Assembly (NCBI GenBank): GCA_949825065.1
Contig: OX463846.1
Coordinates: 14,852,205-14,916,204 of the forward strand
Direction of reading: 5' to 3'
Source: Odontocerum albicorne
Lineage: Eukaryota > Arthropoda > Insecta > Trichoptera > Odontoceridae
Length of the DNA: 64,000 bases
The notes beneath the pieces were generated by a model. That model made no database searches, had not been told where the DNA came from, and saw only the letters and a list, made by a program, of their open reading frames with translations. The position numbers and the translations under genes were made by a program. Of this stretch, positions 10,600 through 21,980 are shown one piece after another. Position 1 is the stretch's first letter. The number at the start of each line of letters is the position of its first letter.

Positions 10600-11590
10600 G
10601 TAGTCGAGGATCCCCTCGCCACTCCAACGTCAATCTTGAACCGTTATTCCACGTCGATCATGTGATCTTCTGTGAGAAAACAGCCCGATCCTAGATGCCT
10701 AGTCCCTCCCGCAAATGCCACAGACATGTGGACCCTGCTGAGCCGGCTGGCCATGCTGACGCATGTTCGCAGCGCGCTGACTGTTTCTCACACGTCTAGC
10801 CGCTGAGACGCCATCAGCCCGAGAACATACGGAACTCCACCCTTCACGGTCCCGAGCCACCTGCTCCCAGTCCTCAGGCGCCCCGCACAAAGTAAGCGAC
10901 TCTCGAGAACTGTCCTTATAGCGCTTCCTCTGCCCACCAACTCTTCGCTTGCCGACCACTTCCACGTACAAGACGCGTTATGGGAGTCTATGATCGCACA
11001 TGTATATCACATGCACTGTCCATCGCAATTTCGCCTTTACAACTATATATTCTATAGGTTTACAGTTGGAGCGTTGCAGGACCAAAACATTTGTGACATG
11101 ATCACTCCAGTGGATCCGAATAATTCGGCGAAGGAACATTTCAAGGCTTTGAATGTGCCTTTTATAGGGAACCCAAGTCTCAGACCCATAGAAAAATGTG
11201 GGGAGGACAATATCCTTGTAGACCTATATCTTTGTAGACTAGGAGTGGTTTCTGCTGTAGAATACTCTGCCATTCAATTTAGCAACAGCCGCTGACGGTT
11301 TATCATCAAAAGAAGAATTCGAAGCCAGGACGCTACCCAGATATGTAAAGTTAGGTACGTTCTCCAGTTGCACACCATTCACTCGAATGTCGGGTGATTG
11401 AATCACCTCATTTCCTGCAGAACAGGTTAGCACCTGAGTTTTCTTCATATTTATTTCCAGGCCAAACATTTGATACACCTCTGTATATGTATAAACATTG
11501 ATGATCTCTCGAATGAATGCCTGAATACCCGTGACGAGAATAATAGAAGACACAATGCAAAGTAGTGGATCAGAGGACATGACGTTGGTG
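10600..11590 (-). pseudogene. LINE reverse transcriptase C-terminus with zinc finger, decayed
   Basis: Minus-strand reading starts with GLEINMKKTQVL and VNGVQLENVPNFTYLGSVL (11580-11300, the region just after the RT active site). A frameshifted linker follows (11270-11000), then VGGQRKRYKDSSRESL and APEDWEQVARDREGWSSVC (10971-10800). It ends in a C2H2 finger, C-G-I-C then SRIGLFSHRRSH at about 10725-10660. An in-frame TAG at 10699-10701 interrupts the finger between CGRD and ASRIG. The C-terminal finger with this upstream YKD...DW motif is characteristic of one invertebrate LINE group. At least one frameshift and the stop make it non-functional. Confidence 0.8.
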
Positions 11591-11716
11591 CCATGTCTTC
11601 TTTTTCCATTGGGTTCCTAATAATTAGCATCAGTTCTACGCCATCTTTTGTTGATGTTTGCTCTCAGTAGTGATAAGCATTATTGTTTTAAACAGAGTAA
11701 TATAAAAAACCGGTTT

Positions 11717-12577
<861 letters not shown>

Positions 12578-12724
12578 CATCTTCTAAAAATCTTCAAAAT
12601 TTATTTTATACTTAAGATTTTTTCTGCAAGTTGTATTTTATCACAAAGGGGCAAAACAATTTCAATGTAAAATATACATTTAAAAACCTCTTTTAATAAA
12701 TGGTACTTATAAACCATTTCATTT

Positions 12725-12990
12725 CAGCGATCACAACCGTCAGCTGTTTGGCCGCGGTTCCAAAAAGGAGTTGCCTATTTGCCTAGAGTTGACAGCACAA
12801 TTTACCGTCACGTCTCGGCCGGAACGCTCACACGGACCGATACCCTTGGCAACGGCACTGCTGTTAATGCTAGAAACGGCGTGAATATATCCAGTTCACC
12901 CCTGGGCGACAGTTAGCCGAAGTGCATACGAGTACCATCACACCCGATGCGATGCAAAGTGCAGTGTCAATGCATATTTCAAATTGAGCA
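12725..12990. other. GC-richer island, unexplained
   Basis: Clearly GC-richer than its surroundings ('tttggccgcggttccaaaaa', 'gtctcggccggaacgctcac', 'cacacccgatgcgatgcaaa'). I see no long open frame, no TE domain and no TIRs. A promoter or 5' exon of a host gene, or an unrecognised mobile-element part, are the options. Confidence 0.4.
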
Positions 12991-13119
12991 CAGAAATATG
13001 TACTACGTATCGTCCTATAAAGTTCAAACTGCATCTCAGTTTAAGCAACTTTACAGGTGGAGATTTTCGGTAAATTTAAATAACCGACATAAAATCATAT
13101 CGAAATAGTTATAGACAAG

Positions 13120-13450
13120 AAGTGTGGTAACCAGTATGTACGATCTATGGGTTAACTCAGAAAAACTGGAACTGGTTGATGAGTTATGTTATCTGGGTAG
13201 TACTCGTATATTTAGTTATGATGGGCGAATTGAAAAGGACATCGAAAGAAGGGCAGTGACAGGGAACAAGGTAAACGGAGCACTTAATGTTATATGCAAT
13301 AATCGCGCAACATCAACAGTAGCAAAAATGACAATACACAAAAGTTTGCTGGTGCCCACCTTGATGTATGGAAGTGAAACTTGGACTTGGCAGAATTAGT
13401 ATAAGAGTAAGAAGACTAATGCTGTGGAGATGCGTACTCTTAGGAAAATT
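13120..13450 (+). pseudogene. RTE-type reverse transcriptase, C-terminal part
   Basis: The frame 13124-13399 encodes LVDELCYLGSTRIFSYDGR, then IEKDIERRAVTGNKVNGALN and VPTLMYGSETWTWQN, ending at a TAG. After the stop the same element continues with NAVEMRTLRKIVEF to about 13450. These are the post-catalytic RTE motifs YLGS, GNKVNGAL and PTLMYGSETW followed by A-EMR-LR. The 5' part with the catalytic aspartates is missing. At about 13450 it meets another RTE fragment in opposite orientation. Confidence 0.85.
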
Positions 13451-13640
13451 GTGGAGTTTCTAAACACCTTTCTATCCTTGCACACAACTTTTGACTTATC
13501 CACATCCATATCTCTCGTCATACATGCTCTTCTGTTCAGAATATTTTTTAGTAAGTTTTTCAAACTCATTCTCTTAATGTGGGTCAGCCATCTCGAGATT
13601 ATTTTCGCACTTGTACTTATAACTAGCATCCATGTCTCAT
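13450..13640 (-). pseudogene. RTE LINE C-terminus, inverted relative to its neighbour
   Basis: Minus strand: ISRWLTHIKRMSLKNLLKNI, then RRACMTRDMDVDKSKVVCKD and RKVFRNS. The 'RRACMTR.MDV..AK.VC.DR..W' stretch is the extreme C-terminus of the same LINE type as at 36290-36800 and 41276-41710. The middle (GRGRPRKTW region) is deleted. Its end abuts the plus-strand fragment, forming a head-to-head junction. Confidence 0.75.
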
Positions 13641-13649
13641 AAATAGTTA

Positions 13650-14090
13650 ACCTTCATAAGAAATCTTATGCTTGATCAAATATTGTGAAATCAGATATTC
13701 TACATCAGGCACTCGTTTTTACCGCATTTATTTTGCTCTTAGTGACGAAGGTTATTTCAATAAAAGTACTCGTAATAACTCAATTTCGCCCGTATGAATA
13801 ATCCGTTTGCTCTTTGCAAGTATTGTGGTTGAATAATTTTATACTCGTATAAATGATATAACATTATTAAACAGAACGATTAAATTAAAGTTAAATTAAA
13901 GGGGCAGGTCGTCACATTGATTTAAGTTTATTTAGTAGATATTTTTACGTTTATTGGGTAAATAAGTATTAAACCATTCTTTTTTTAATGGATCTCTACA
14001 ATATTATGTTAATACCAAATAAATTAATAACATTTTAAATTATATATCCCAATTAATAATAGAACACATAACTTTGTAAAAGAAAATTAA
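13650..14090. other. AT-rich stretch, nothing recognised
   Basis: Short, AT-rich spacer between LINE relics with no motif I can support. Confidence 0.4.
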
Positions 14091-14094
14091 ATAT

Positions 14095-14560
14095 TAAGAC
14101 TGTTAGACCCGCAATTATGTATGGCTCAGAATGCTGGACTATGTATAGCTCCTACTCTAGGCAACTTGAAACAGCAGAAATGCGAATGCTTAGGTGGTCG
14201 GCAGGAGTATCGCTGAAAGATAAAATCAAGAGCTCACGCATTCGTGGTAGCCTGGGAGTCACTGACATAAATAGTAAGCGGGAAGAGCGACAGCTGAGAT
14301 GGTACGGGCACATAAGACGGAGACCACCAGACCACATTGTAAATCCGGCAATGTCTGTGGATCTTCCTCGACAGCCATCCAGAGGAAGGCCAAAGAACTA
14401 ATAGATGACTCAATGCTCCAAAATCCTGCAGAGAAACGGCCTTGATGAAAGCGACACCCAGAACTGAAGAATATACAGCCTGAGAACGAGGAGAGCTGAC
14501 CCCAACAGCCTACCTAGGCAATGAGTTGGGACAGTGCCAGGAAGAACATTTTTGCGTTTA
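14095..14560 (+). pseudogene. RTE/BovB-like LINE C-terminus
   Basis: The frame 14117-14401 reads MYGSECWTMYSSYSRQLETA, EMRMLRWSAGVSLKDKIKSS, then LRWYGHIRRRPPDHIVNPAM and RGRPKN before tandem stops. The continuation to about 14550 still shows KTRRADPN in shifted frame. The order (MYGSECW, AEMRMLRW-GV, RWYGH-RRPPDH, RGRPK-W, RRADP) is the standard C-terminus of a widespread animal LINE. It is a different family from the neighbouring RTE copies, which have PTLMYGSETW. It is 5' truncated and dead. Confidence 0.85.
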
Positions 14561-14873
14561 GAAAATGCTTATTTTCTTTTCCAAAAAACAACTTTTCTGA
14601 ATGTGAAATCATGATTTTTAAAATGGCTTAGTTTTTTATTAAATAATTATGTATAACATTCAGTTTTAAAAATTAAAACTGATAAATACAAGTACATAAA
14701 AATTAATATTGAGAACCACCGTACGTACATACTACTTGTAAGCACGGCTTTTCATGAAGTGGTCTCAATCCTTGGAAATCAATTTCAGATATCTTTCTTT
14801 AATACTTAAACACTCAGCTGAAAGTTCACACTCTGGATTCACATTCTTACACATACTTACTAGGACTTTTTAA

Positions 14874-15318
14874 CAGCAGTTCTCAAACTTTTTCCCTAGC
14901 ATACCCTTTGGTATAATTGCTAAGGACCCACAACGAATATAAATTAACTGTGTAAATTTTTATTTATAGATTGAGTTTGAAAAAATTAACAACTATAGTA
15001 GTACACAACTTTTGTTTTAAAATTTTATAAAAAAATAGATACATTTATTTCGTCTTAATACGAAGGATGCTGCTGCTTTTTCTTTATCAAATTATTTGTA
15101 TAGGAGTCAATGTTTGAAGCTATCCTTAGATCCTTAGACCCTGCAGCCAGTTTCTACAATATATTTATTTTTTATGTAAACGAGGGAGAAGGTTATCAGA
15201 AGAAACTGTGTTAATTCGAGCTTGTTGCGTGCGTGAAGAAGGCATTGTCTAGTAAAAATTGAGTCGTTTATAAAAATACTTAGTGGACCCTTAGTTGTAC
15301 CCTGGTTTAGAACCGCTG
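14874..15318. mobile_element. hAT-type MITE (445 bp)
   Basis: Begins 'cagcagttctcaaacttttt' with 'ccctagcataccctttgg', and ends 'gttgtaccctggtttagaac' with 'cgctg'. These are the classic hAT termini CAGYGGTTCTCAAAC / GTTTAGAACCRCTG with the 'TACCCTTTG' subterminal motif. The flanking octamers (ctttttaa and ccttaaaa) agree at only 5 of 8 positions, so the target duplication is eroded. No transposase inside. Confidence 0.8.
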
Positions 15319-15414
15319 CCTTAAAATACTCAATATGGAGGACTTGAGTGATAAAACTCGTGATCGATCACTTTGGCGACATGCTAAGGCTCGACAAGAG
15401 TTATATGTTTTTTT

Positions 15415-15577
15415 AATTTTATTTATTTTACACATGACAAGAAATATGCATAATTTGCGAAAAAACAACAGGTAATTTCATTTGGACAAACAATTTTAAT
15501 GGATCTGGGTTTATTGCCTTTCATTTGTCGTGTCTCCAGTAAACTAGGCTTTTGCATGTATCTCACTGAGGACATAT
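15415..15577 (-). mobile_element. Repeat family B (short SINE-like element)
   Basis: On the minus strand it runs from 'cctcagtgagatacatgcaa' through 'caataaacccagatccatta' to 'cttgtcatgtg' and a TAAA-rich tail. Other copies lie at 17743-17900, 21485-21650 and 43394-44190. About 150-160 bp, no protein; probably a SINE or the 3' end of a LINE. Confidence 0.75.
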
Positions 15578-15699
15578 TGTGCATCGGAAATAACAGTAAA
15601 ATCGCCGTCATCAGGTACGAGGAAAATACGAGAAGGACAATTGAATAAAAGTTATAAGAGAAAAACAAAAACTTGGAAAAAAAAATTATGAGTTAAACG

Positions 15700-16260
15700 A
15701 TAGTATGGTGAATTTAAGGTAGTCGAAGGTGTAGAATTTTAACGCTCTTTAGCAACTTTCATGCTTCTGTTACACATCCTTATGTAAGGACCAAGATGCC
15801 AAAATAACGCAATATTCTCATTTCTGAAACACGTGTTTGCTACATCACTGAGAACAACAGGAGAAAATTTATAATCAAATACATTTTTTGGCAAGGATCT
15901 ATAAGAATATTATTGATAAAGGTATTCGTAAGCAAACAGTGTCGTAAAATTTTCCACATTTTAAGGTGTTTCCACATTTTAAGGTGCATAATAAATTTAA
16001 ACTCGGTCTTTTGAAAGTAAATACTAATTTATGTGTAAATATTGGTTTATATCTTAAGCTACCGTATTGCATACGCATTTTTGAAGTCTTAAGAATAATA
16101 AGTGTTAAGTATTTACTAAGGCATTCTGTAAATAGTAGCGTATATTGATTTTAAATGTAAGCATCCTATTTATTCACATTACTTGAAAAATTTAAAAAAT
16201 TCGCACAACAAAAAACGGCGCCTATTATTGAAATACCGTGATTATTGGGTACAATAAAAA
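15700..16260. other. AT-rich stretch, nothing recognised
   Basis: A local duplication of 'tttccacattttaaggtg' occurs at about 15953-15985. Otherwise no feature I can support. Confidence 0.45.
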
Positions 16261-16269
16261 ATAAATTCA

Positions 16270-16345
16270 GACATACATACCATCACACTGTTTCTCTGTC
16301 GTTGTAAGTAGAAAAAAGAGGGCGCCAGACTTTAAATCACGCAAA
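16270..16345 (-). mobile_element. RTE 3'-tail fragment
   Basis: 'catacataccatcacactgt' followed by 'gttgtaagtagaaaaaagag' and 'ggcgccagac' resembles the minus-strand 3' tails at 19470, 21395 and 36290. Only the tail remains. Confidence 0.4.
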
Positions 16346-16439
16346 TAGTATAATATAGCAACCAAGGTGACATCATATATCCTTGCTTTAAGTCTTTAGT
16401 AATTTTAAGTTACTCAGTAAATTTTCTATTAACTCTTAC

Positions 16440-16645
16440 ATGTGCTCAACTGTCTTCATAAAGCGAGGGAATTGCACATATTAGTATACCTTTCACGCCA
16501 TAATCTTTCAAAACTTTCCAGAATTTATTTCCATTTACACGATCATGCGCTTTTTCTAAATCTACAAATGCACGAAGTACTTTTTTACCTTTTCATAAAC
16601 ATTACTCAGATATGTTCTGCAACTCAAGAATCTAGAATCTAGACC
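16440..16645 (-). pseudogene. LINE reverse transcriptase fragment around motif A
   Basis: Minus-strand reading of 16580-16442 gives VLRAFVDLEKAHDRVNGNKF, then WKVLKDYGVKGILICAIPSL and YEDS. FVDLEKAFDRV is RT motif A, which holds the first catalytic aspartate (kept here), followed by the usual W..L...GV segment. Upstream sequence to about 16640 is frameshifted. It is only ~45 codons of a LINE, probably RTE-like. Confidence 0.75.
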
Positions 16646-17159
16646 ATGCATCATTTGCCACTAAATCAATAAATAACCTAAAACTATTATCGACTTCCTT
16701 CCGAATGACAAAGATCTTCGTATTGTTTTGTTACTCTAAATATAATACATCAAACTAATTAAAAATATACTCGATCGATAATTCATTCATAAATATGACA
16801 TATCTATACTACGTTCGCTGACAATGGGCGATGCAATATTTCATCATTCACTTTTAGTACCCGAGTTCGTTGACAATGGACACTATTACGATGATATTAT
16901 AAGGAGTTGGTAGTATTATTATGGGTCGCCTCCCATAACTCATATGACCGCCCACCGCCCACTCCCTGTCCTGCGACTGCGTGTAATAACCATAATAAAG
17001 AGTAAGAGAGCGCAAACAACCATAAAGATTTTATTTGTGGCCGGCTTGAAAGAGACATTCTGCTTTGCTGAAACGACAGGGATCTGTTTCCATTTGAATT
17101 CATTGTACGAAGTATTTTTGTAAGAAAATAAAATGGTAAAAAGTGTTTTTAACCATGAA

Positions 17160-17395
17160 ATAACGACTACTTCCGTAATCTAGTTGATAAGACGTTTGTT
17201 TTTGAACCCGGGGATTGCCGATTTGATTCCAGTTTGTACCCATTTAAAGAGGGATTACAATTTGGTTTTCTCCTAATGCTTGTTTAATATCTTTCTTATT
17301 GGTTGAAAGAGATTGCCACTAGGCAATAAGCTCACCAGTTTGTACTGTATACAAAGATAATATCACAACAAACATTACAAAATAAATGTTATACT
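17160..17395 (+). mobile_element. tRNA-derived SINE (family A)
   Basis: Head 'gactacttccgtaatctagt' with 'tgataagacg', a decayed B box ('ccgatttgattccag'), body 'ttggttgaaagagattgcca' and end 'tactgtatacaaaga'. Nearly full length. Confidence 0.75.
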
Positions 17396-17397
17396 TG

Positions 17398-17480
17398 AAA
17401 AAAAAAAGCGTTTTTTACCACACCCGGGGGTTGCGAATTTAATTCGTGTTAGAACACTATATTTTTTAAGATTTTCTTTT
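17398..17480 (+). mobile_element. SINE family A head fragment (probable)
   Basis: 'cacacccgggggttgcgaat' and 'ttaattcgtgttagaac' look like the B-box half of the family A tRNA-like head. It lies directly behind a full copy and the body is missing. Confidence 0.4.
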
Positions 17481-17742
17481 TTTTTTATTGTACTTATGAC
17501 CTTTTTAACATGGTTGAAAAAAAATACTTCATGACAATAAATTCGCCAAGTATATGATATAATAACAATATAAATGAAATAAATAAAGAAACTAAGAATT
17601 TAGGAAAAAAGGCAAAGAAAATTAGAATTTTTGAATTTAGAATAATAAATCATGAAACGGTTACTTCACATCAATGAACTTCAATATAACATATAAATTA
17701 ATAAGTACATAGAACGTATAAATGAAAATCATCAATTTTTAT

Positions 17743-17900
17743 CCTCAGTGAGATACAGGCAAAAGCCTAGTTTACTGGGGATACAAATGAAAGGCGACAA
17801 ACCCAGATCCATTAAAATAACGTATGTCCAAATTAAATTACCTGTTGTTTTTTTCGCAAATTATGTATATTTCTTGTCATGCGTAATAATAAATAAAAAA
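17743..17900 (+). mobile_element. Repeat family B
   Basis: 'cctcagtgagatacaggcaa' ... 'caaacccagatccattaaaa' ... 'tatttcttgtcatgcgtaat' and a TAAATAAA tail. The 98-codon open frame across it (17748-18044) has no independent support. Confidence 0.75.
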
Positions 17901-17904
17901 AAAT

Positions 17905-18480
17905 ATTATATTATTGTTGAACAAATTAGTGCGTTTTTTGAAAAAAAATTGATAATGCCCAATCACAAAATAATCATTTTCAATAAATCTGGTAAAATAA
18001 AAACAAATTCGCACGCAATAAGCCACGCGATAAAAAGAACTTAAGACTCTTATAATACTATCCTAGGTTAATAAAATATTGTAGGAAAATAATATTGGAA
18101 ATACCTAGGCCAAGTTGTTTAATACTTTATCACGAAATATGGAAGAAGCAAAAAATTTACATGTAGATATTCAAAATTCTCAATGAGTTAAATATTTTTT
18201 AAACAAATTCACTGATTCTTGTTTTGAATATATTCTACCTATACAAATAAATACTACAATAATTCATTCTCACTTATTTCAAAAACCACTTGGGTATATA
18301 TTATGTGGCCAAAAAAATAAATATTATTTAATAAATCATATTTAACTTACTTTAAAAAATTATAATTGTAAGTGACAGAGTTATGCAAAATTTAGAAGCT
18401 TACAAAATTTGATTTGTCAAAATAAATAAATGTAGGTTTTTTTTATTTCTTTTGCGAAATTATACTAGTAAAAGTATTGT
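17905..18480. other. AT-rich stretch, nothing recognised
   Basis: No motif, repeat or frame I can support. Confidence 0.4.
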
Positions 18481-18489
18481 TAAATTACA

Positions 18490-18685
18490 CATTCTTTGCC
18501 TGCCGTATAACCTGCCTGGTTTATTGCCATGTAGCAATCTCTTTTAACTAACCAATAATGTGTTAAACATGCGAAAAGTTGAGTTAAAACCAGACTCCAG
18601 CCTTTTTCAAAAAAAAAAAAAAAACAGGATTCTAATGCAACCTCTTAGTTACAAAACTGGCGTCTTACGAATTCATAAACAATAA
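18490..18685 (-). mobile_element. tRNA-derived SINE (family A)
   Basis: Plus-strand order is the reverse of the SINE: 'ggtttattgccatgtagcaa', 'tctcttttaactaacca', 'agttgagttaaaaccagact', a poly-A stretch, then the decayed head ending 'aaaactggcgtcttacg'. Confidence 0.75.
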
Positions 18686-18784
18686 AAGTATCATTGGTGT
18701 AAAAATATAAGATTACCCCTTGATTTGACAAAATAAATAATTTGATAAAATTTTGCATTGGAACGAACGAAACGGGAAGATACC

Positions 18785-19085
18785 GTATGGTGGTGGAGTG
18801 GGCTATGCCCGATGCCCATAAACCGTTATGACTATTGCATGCATATGGGCTGCGAGGGCATTTTGTAGTGTTTCTGTTTTGTTTAAATCATTCCCGGGGG
18901 ACGGCATATAGCCGGCATATAACCCGCCTAATGCGGCCAACTCAAGCGACAAACGGAGTATAAAACCAAAATTATGTCGTATTTTGGCCAGTTTTATGAA
19001 TGCGTGAATTTGTTTTATGGTATTTAGTATTCTCGCTCTATCTCTTTTTCTCACTCTATCTCTTTTTCTCACTCTCAGAGATTTT
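18785..19085. other. GC-richer unexplained patch
   Basis: Contains 'cattcccgggggacggcata' and 'aacccgcctaatgcggccaa', and at its right end a direct repeat of 'ctctatctctttttctcact'. A minus-strand frame of 89 codons (19072-18803) includes LAALGGLYAGYMPSPGNDLN. I do not recognise a family. It could be a piece of a host gene or of an unknown element. Confidence 0.35.
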
Positions 19086-19344
19086 ATAGGAATTTATTTG
19101 GAATAAATATAATATTCATATAATATAGCTATACAATAGCACAAAGTTCATGATACGCAAAAATAAGGAAAAATAAATGTCAGTTTGGTTTTTTGAACTT
19201 TTTTTAGGTTGGTTGTAAATAAAACAACATAGCATTAGGATCACCATGTTTATAGTGATAAAGGAAGTATAAAAGCAATGCATTAGTTTAGTTTTAACTT
19301 ACTAATATTAGTGATAGTTTTACAATACAATGATACATGGCTTA

Positions 19345-19415
19345 GAAAAGAGCCTCCATGGTCTAGCTGGTAAGACTTGGGTCTCCCGATCATGCCCTTC
19401 AATATGTACCCTACG
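19345..19415 (+). mobile_element. tRNA-like SINE head without usual body
   Basis: 'gcctccatggtctagctggt' with 'aagacttgggtctcccg' is an A-box half like that of SINE family A, but the B box and the family A body do not follow. It is a truncated copy or a different SINE. Confidence 0.4.
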
Positions 19416-19469
19416 TGAATTCGGATACGTTAAGCACATCTGAATAAATGAATTATTACATGAATACAC

Positions 19470-19715
19470 CATACATACATAACATTACGTCGTGTTCTTG
19501 TCGCGGTAGGCGGAGAGGGCAAAGCGCCTGAGTTTTCTATCATGATATACATATTTCACTACTTCTATATACTCGTATACACACCTTTTCATACAGCCCC
19601 CAGGGTTTCTTCTTCGACTTTTCCATTTCCTTCTTTCAAAATATACACTTGATCCAACCATATTTTCCTGCTCCTACCTCTACCACAACAATAAGACGTA
19701 TTGGAAAAAGAGATA
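19470..19715 (-). pseudogene. RTE LINE C-terminal relic
   Basis: Minus strand shows CGRGRSRKIWLDQV with YILKEG (19710-19640), the GRGRPRKTWLDQ...ILKEG motif of the RTE family. It then runs to the 3' tail 'cgcggtaggcggagaggg' at about 19500. The last ~30 codons are scrambled. Confidence 0.65.
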
Positions 19716-19739
19716 AATAGATGCATTTTACTGGTTACA

Positions 19740-20170
19740 AATCACTTGAACTCACATGTTACAAAACATTTTTTTACGCACGACAGTCATCTCATCAGAT
19801 AGGTAAGTGGAGACGACACGCAGTCTCAATTTACAATGCAGCCGGCCTCACTCATCCGAGACGAGGAATCTGAAAATACGAGTATCTCACAGTGGATACT
19901 GACAAATATTAAAAGTGACGATGATTTAAGTAGTTCTGAGGGAATCCGTGTATATTGCATTCAACCAGATTGATTCATGACGTCTTAAAATATGAGTTAA
20001 CGATGCCGCCAAACTTCTCGTAATAGCAGAACGCCTAAAGAAATCATTATATTTCTTGATTCTTGTCACATTAAGATTCGAAGGAGAGCACCATTCGTGG
20101 TTTGCAGGGATGTTTTTAGATGAAATAACGCCTGATATTAAATTAATATCTACTTAACATTTGATAATAT
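19740..20170. other. No recognised feature
   Basis: Moderate GC content in parts (19800-19880), but I see no domain, TIR or RNA gene. Confidence 0.35.
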
Positions 20171-20179
20171 TCGATAAAT

Positions 20180-20395
20180 GACCTCCGTGGCCTAGTTGGT
20201 AAGACGCCTCTCTCCCAATCCGGAGGTTGCGGGTTCGATTCCCGATGGAACCCAGATTAAACAAAAATCACAGTCTGGCTTTCACTCAAAACTTCTTTAA
20301 CAAGTTTCTGGTTGGATGGAAGATATTGCCACATGGCAATAAGCATGCCAGGTTGTACCGTATACAATGAAAGTGGAATACAATACAATAATATT
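20180..20395 (+). mobile_element. tRNA-derived SINE (family A), best-preserved copy
   Basis: The head 20180-20255 has an A box 'tggcctagttgg' (20188-20199) and an exact eukaryotic B box 'ggttcgattcc' (20232-20242), the internal Pol III promoter. Then come 'cagtctggctttcactcaaa', the body 'ttctggttggatggaagata' / 'ttgccacatggcaataagca' and the end 'tgtaccgtatacaatgaaag' plus a 'tacaatacaataa' tail. The head cannot be a working tRNA: the anticodon arm and acceptor pairing are not maintained. Intact A and B boxes mean this copy could still be transcribed. Confidence 0.9.
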
Positions 20396-20399
20396 ATTT

Positions 20400-20870
20400 A
20401 TAAATACATTAATCCCTCAATTTACATGGGGAATTGGATCCAGAAAAATAGCATTCAAATGGAGCCATTTAATGCTATGTAATATAGATAATTTTTAGCA
20501 TATTTTCAGTTATTTTAATTTTACTTAATAAAAAAGCTATAGTTATTTTTTTTGTCTATATAAATGGCTACTGATAACTAATAAAATAAACATTTTGATG
20601 AGAACTACGAGTATACGATTTATATACAGAAAGAAAAATATTTACAGAACTTTAATATATTGAACCTATTCAAAATCACCCTCAGTGAATAAATCCTCCG
20701 CTACTGCTAGTATTGCTTTTATAGTTTTATATAAAAAATATCAATTTAGAAAACAAATTAAGTAATAGAAATATTTAATTGTTAATTATTTTTCTAAGAT
20801 TTTCCATCAACCTTCGCGATTGATAAGACTAATTTTAGCTTTTTGAGGTGTTAATTATCTCCTGACATGT
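20400..20870. other. AT-rich stretch, nothing recognised
   Basis: No supported feature. Confidence 0.4.
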
Positions 20871-20874
20871 TATA

Positions 20875-21085
20875 TTAAATAAATAAATAATAATAAATAA
20901 ATTTAGGTTTATTAATAGGAACATAGAACGTACATAATATATTTAAAAACACTTAAAAAAACAAATAAATTGCAGAAAAAACACTTAAGAGAGAAGCTAT
21001 TAAAAGGTCTGGGCTCATCTAATAACATCCCCCTGGCCAAGATACACCCCACCAATACAGGGCGAGCCCAGCTTATTATTAATTA
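20875..21085 (-). mobile_element. Repeat family F
   Basis: Minus strand: 'tgggctcgccctgtattggt' and 'ggggtgtatcttggccaggg' at the 5' side, then 'agatgagcccagacctttta', ending 'aataaacctaaatttattta'. The reverse-oriented match at 41090-41275 has the same ends, including the AATAAA-type tail. It is likely the 3' end of a LINE or a SINE. Confidence 0.75.
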
Positions 21086-21389
21086 GGTAATAAACTCAGA
21101 TTAAGTAGGTAATCTTTGCATAATACATAATATTATGTTATTTTCTTTTACACATTCATTGAATACAACCTGCGGTGCTTATTGAAATATAACAATTACA
21201 CTTAGTGAATTAAAAGGAAAGGCTTTGCGAAAAAAATAAAATTGATCACTATCGAGTAACACTGTCCACAGTCTTTGGGAGAAGATGAACATTAAAGGAC
21301 CAGGGTACGGGGTTCGTCTTTATTTTAAGTAAGGGTCTCTTCTCAGATATTTTTTAAGATAATTTCAACACAAGACTCAAAGCATTATA

Positions 21390-21980
21390 TGTTACATACA
21401 TACCATTACGCAGAGAGGACAGAACACCAAACTTTCCTATCATGACATTCTTTCTTCGTCTCCTCCACAATTAAACATCTTCTCATATATTTTATTTTAT
21501 TTATTTATTTTACCCATGACAAGAAATATACATAATTTGCGAAAAAACAACGGGTAATTTAATTTGGATACTCAGTTTTAATGGATCTGGGTTTGCCCTT
21601 CATTTGTCGTTTCCCCAGGAAACTAGGCTTTTGCCTGTATCTCACTGAGTATAGTAAATTGAGTTTCTCTTACTTCTTACATTTCCTTCTTCGAAAAATT
21701 CTTCCTCTTGATCCTGCTTTAATTTTCTCGATCATTTCCTACCACGACTCTTACTTATGCTTCCTTTGTGAATTTGTTAAGTCAGTATTTCTACACCCAT
21801 ATTATTATGTTTAATATATTCAAACCACCTCAACGTTCTCTTTTGCAGCCTAATTAATACATCAGTGTTTATTTGACATTTATCTTTAATAACATTTCCT
21901 ATTGTGTCATACGTATATTGCATTATATTGTATCTCAATTTTTTCAAAAAACGAATCATCCCAGAGTCGCTCCTGTCAAT
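21390..21980 (-). pseudogene. RTE LINE C-terminus interrupted by repeat B
   Basis: Minus strand 21959-21777: LRYNIMQYTYDTIGNVIKDK...QKRTLRWFEYIKHNNMGVE, where R.LRWFGH..RM is the RTE motif. It continues KSRGRK...RKLKQDQEEE to about 21655. The block 21485-21650 is a family B repeat, and after it the LINE resumes as CLIVEETKKECHDRKVWCSV (about 21480-21415) and the 3' tail. The LINE is therefore older than the B insertion. Confidence 0.75.
21485..21650 (-). mobile_element. Repeat family B nested in an RTE relic
   Basis: Same element as at 15415-15577: TAAA-rich tail at 21485-21510 (plus strand 'ttttatttatttattttacc'), then 'tgacaagaaatatacataat', ending 'ctgtatctcactgag'. Confidence 0.8.

Noticed and set aside
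20180..20255. Functional tRNA gene
   Set aside because: A and B boxes are present, but the anticodon and acceptor stems do not hold and the sequence continues as a SINE with many copies in the window.
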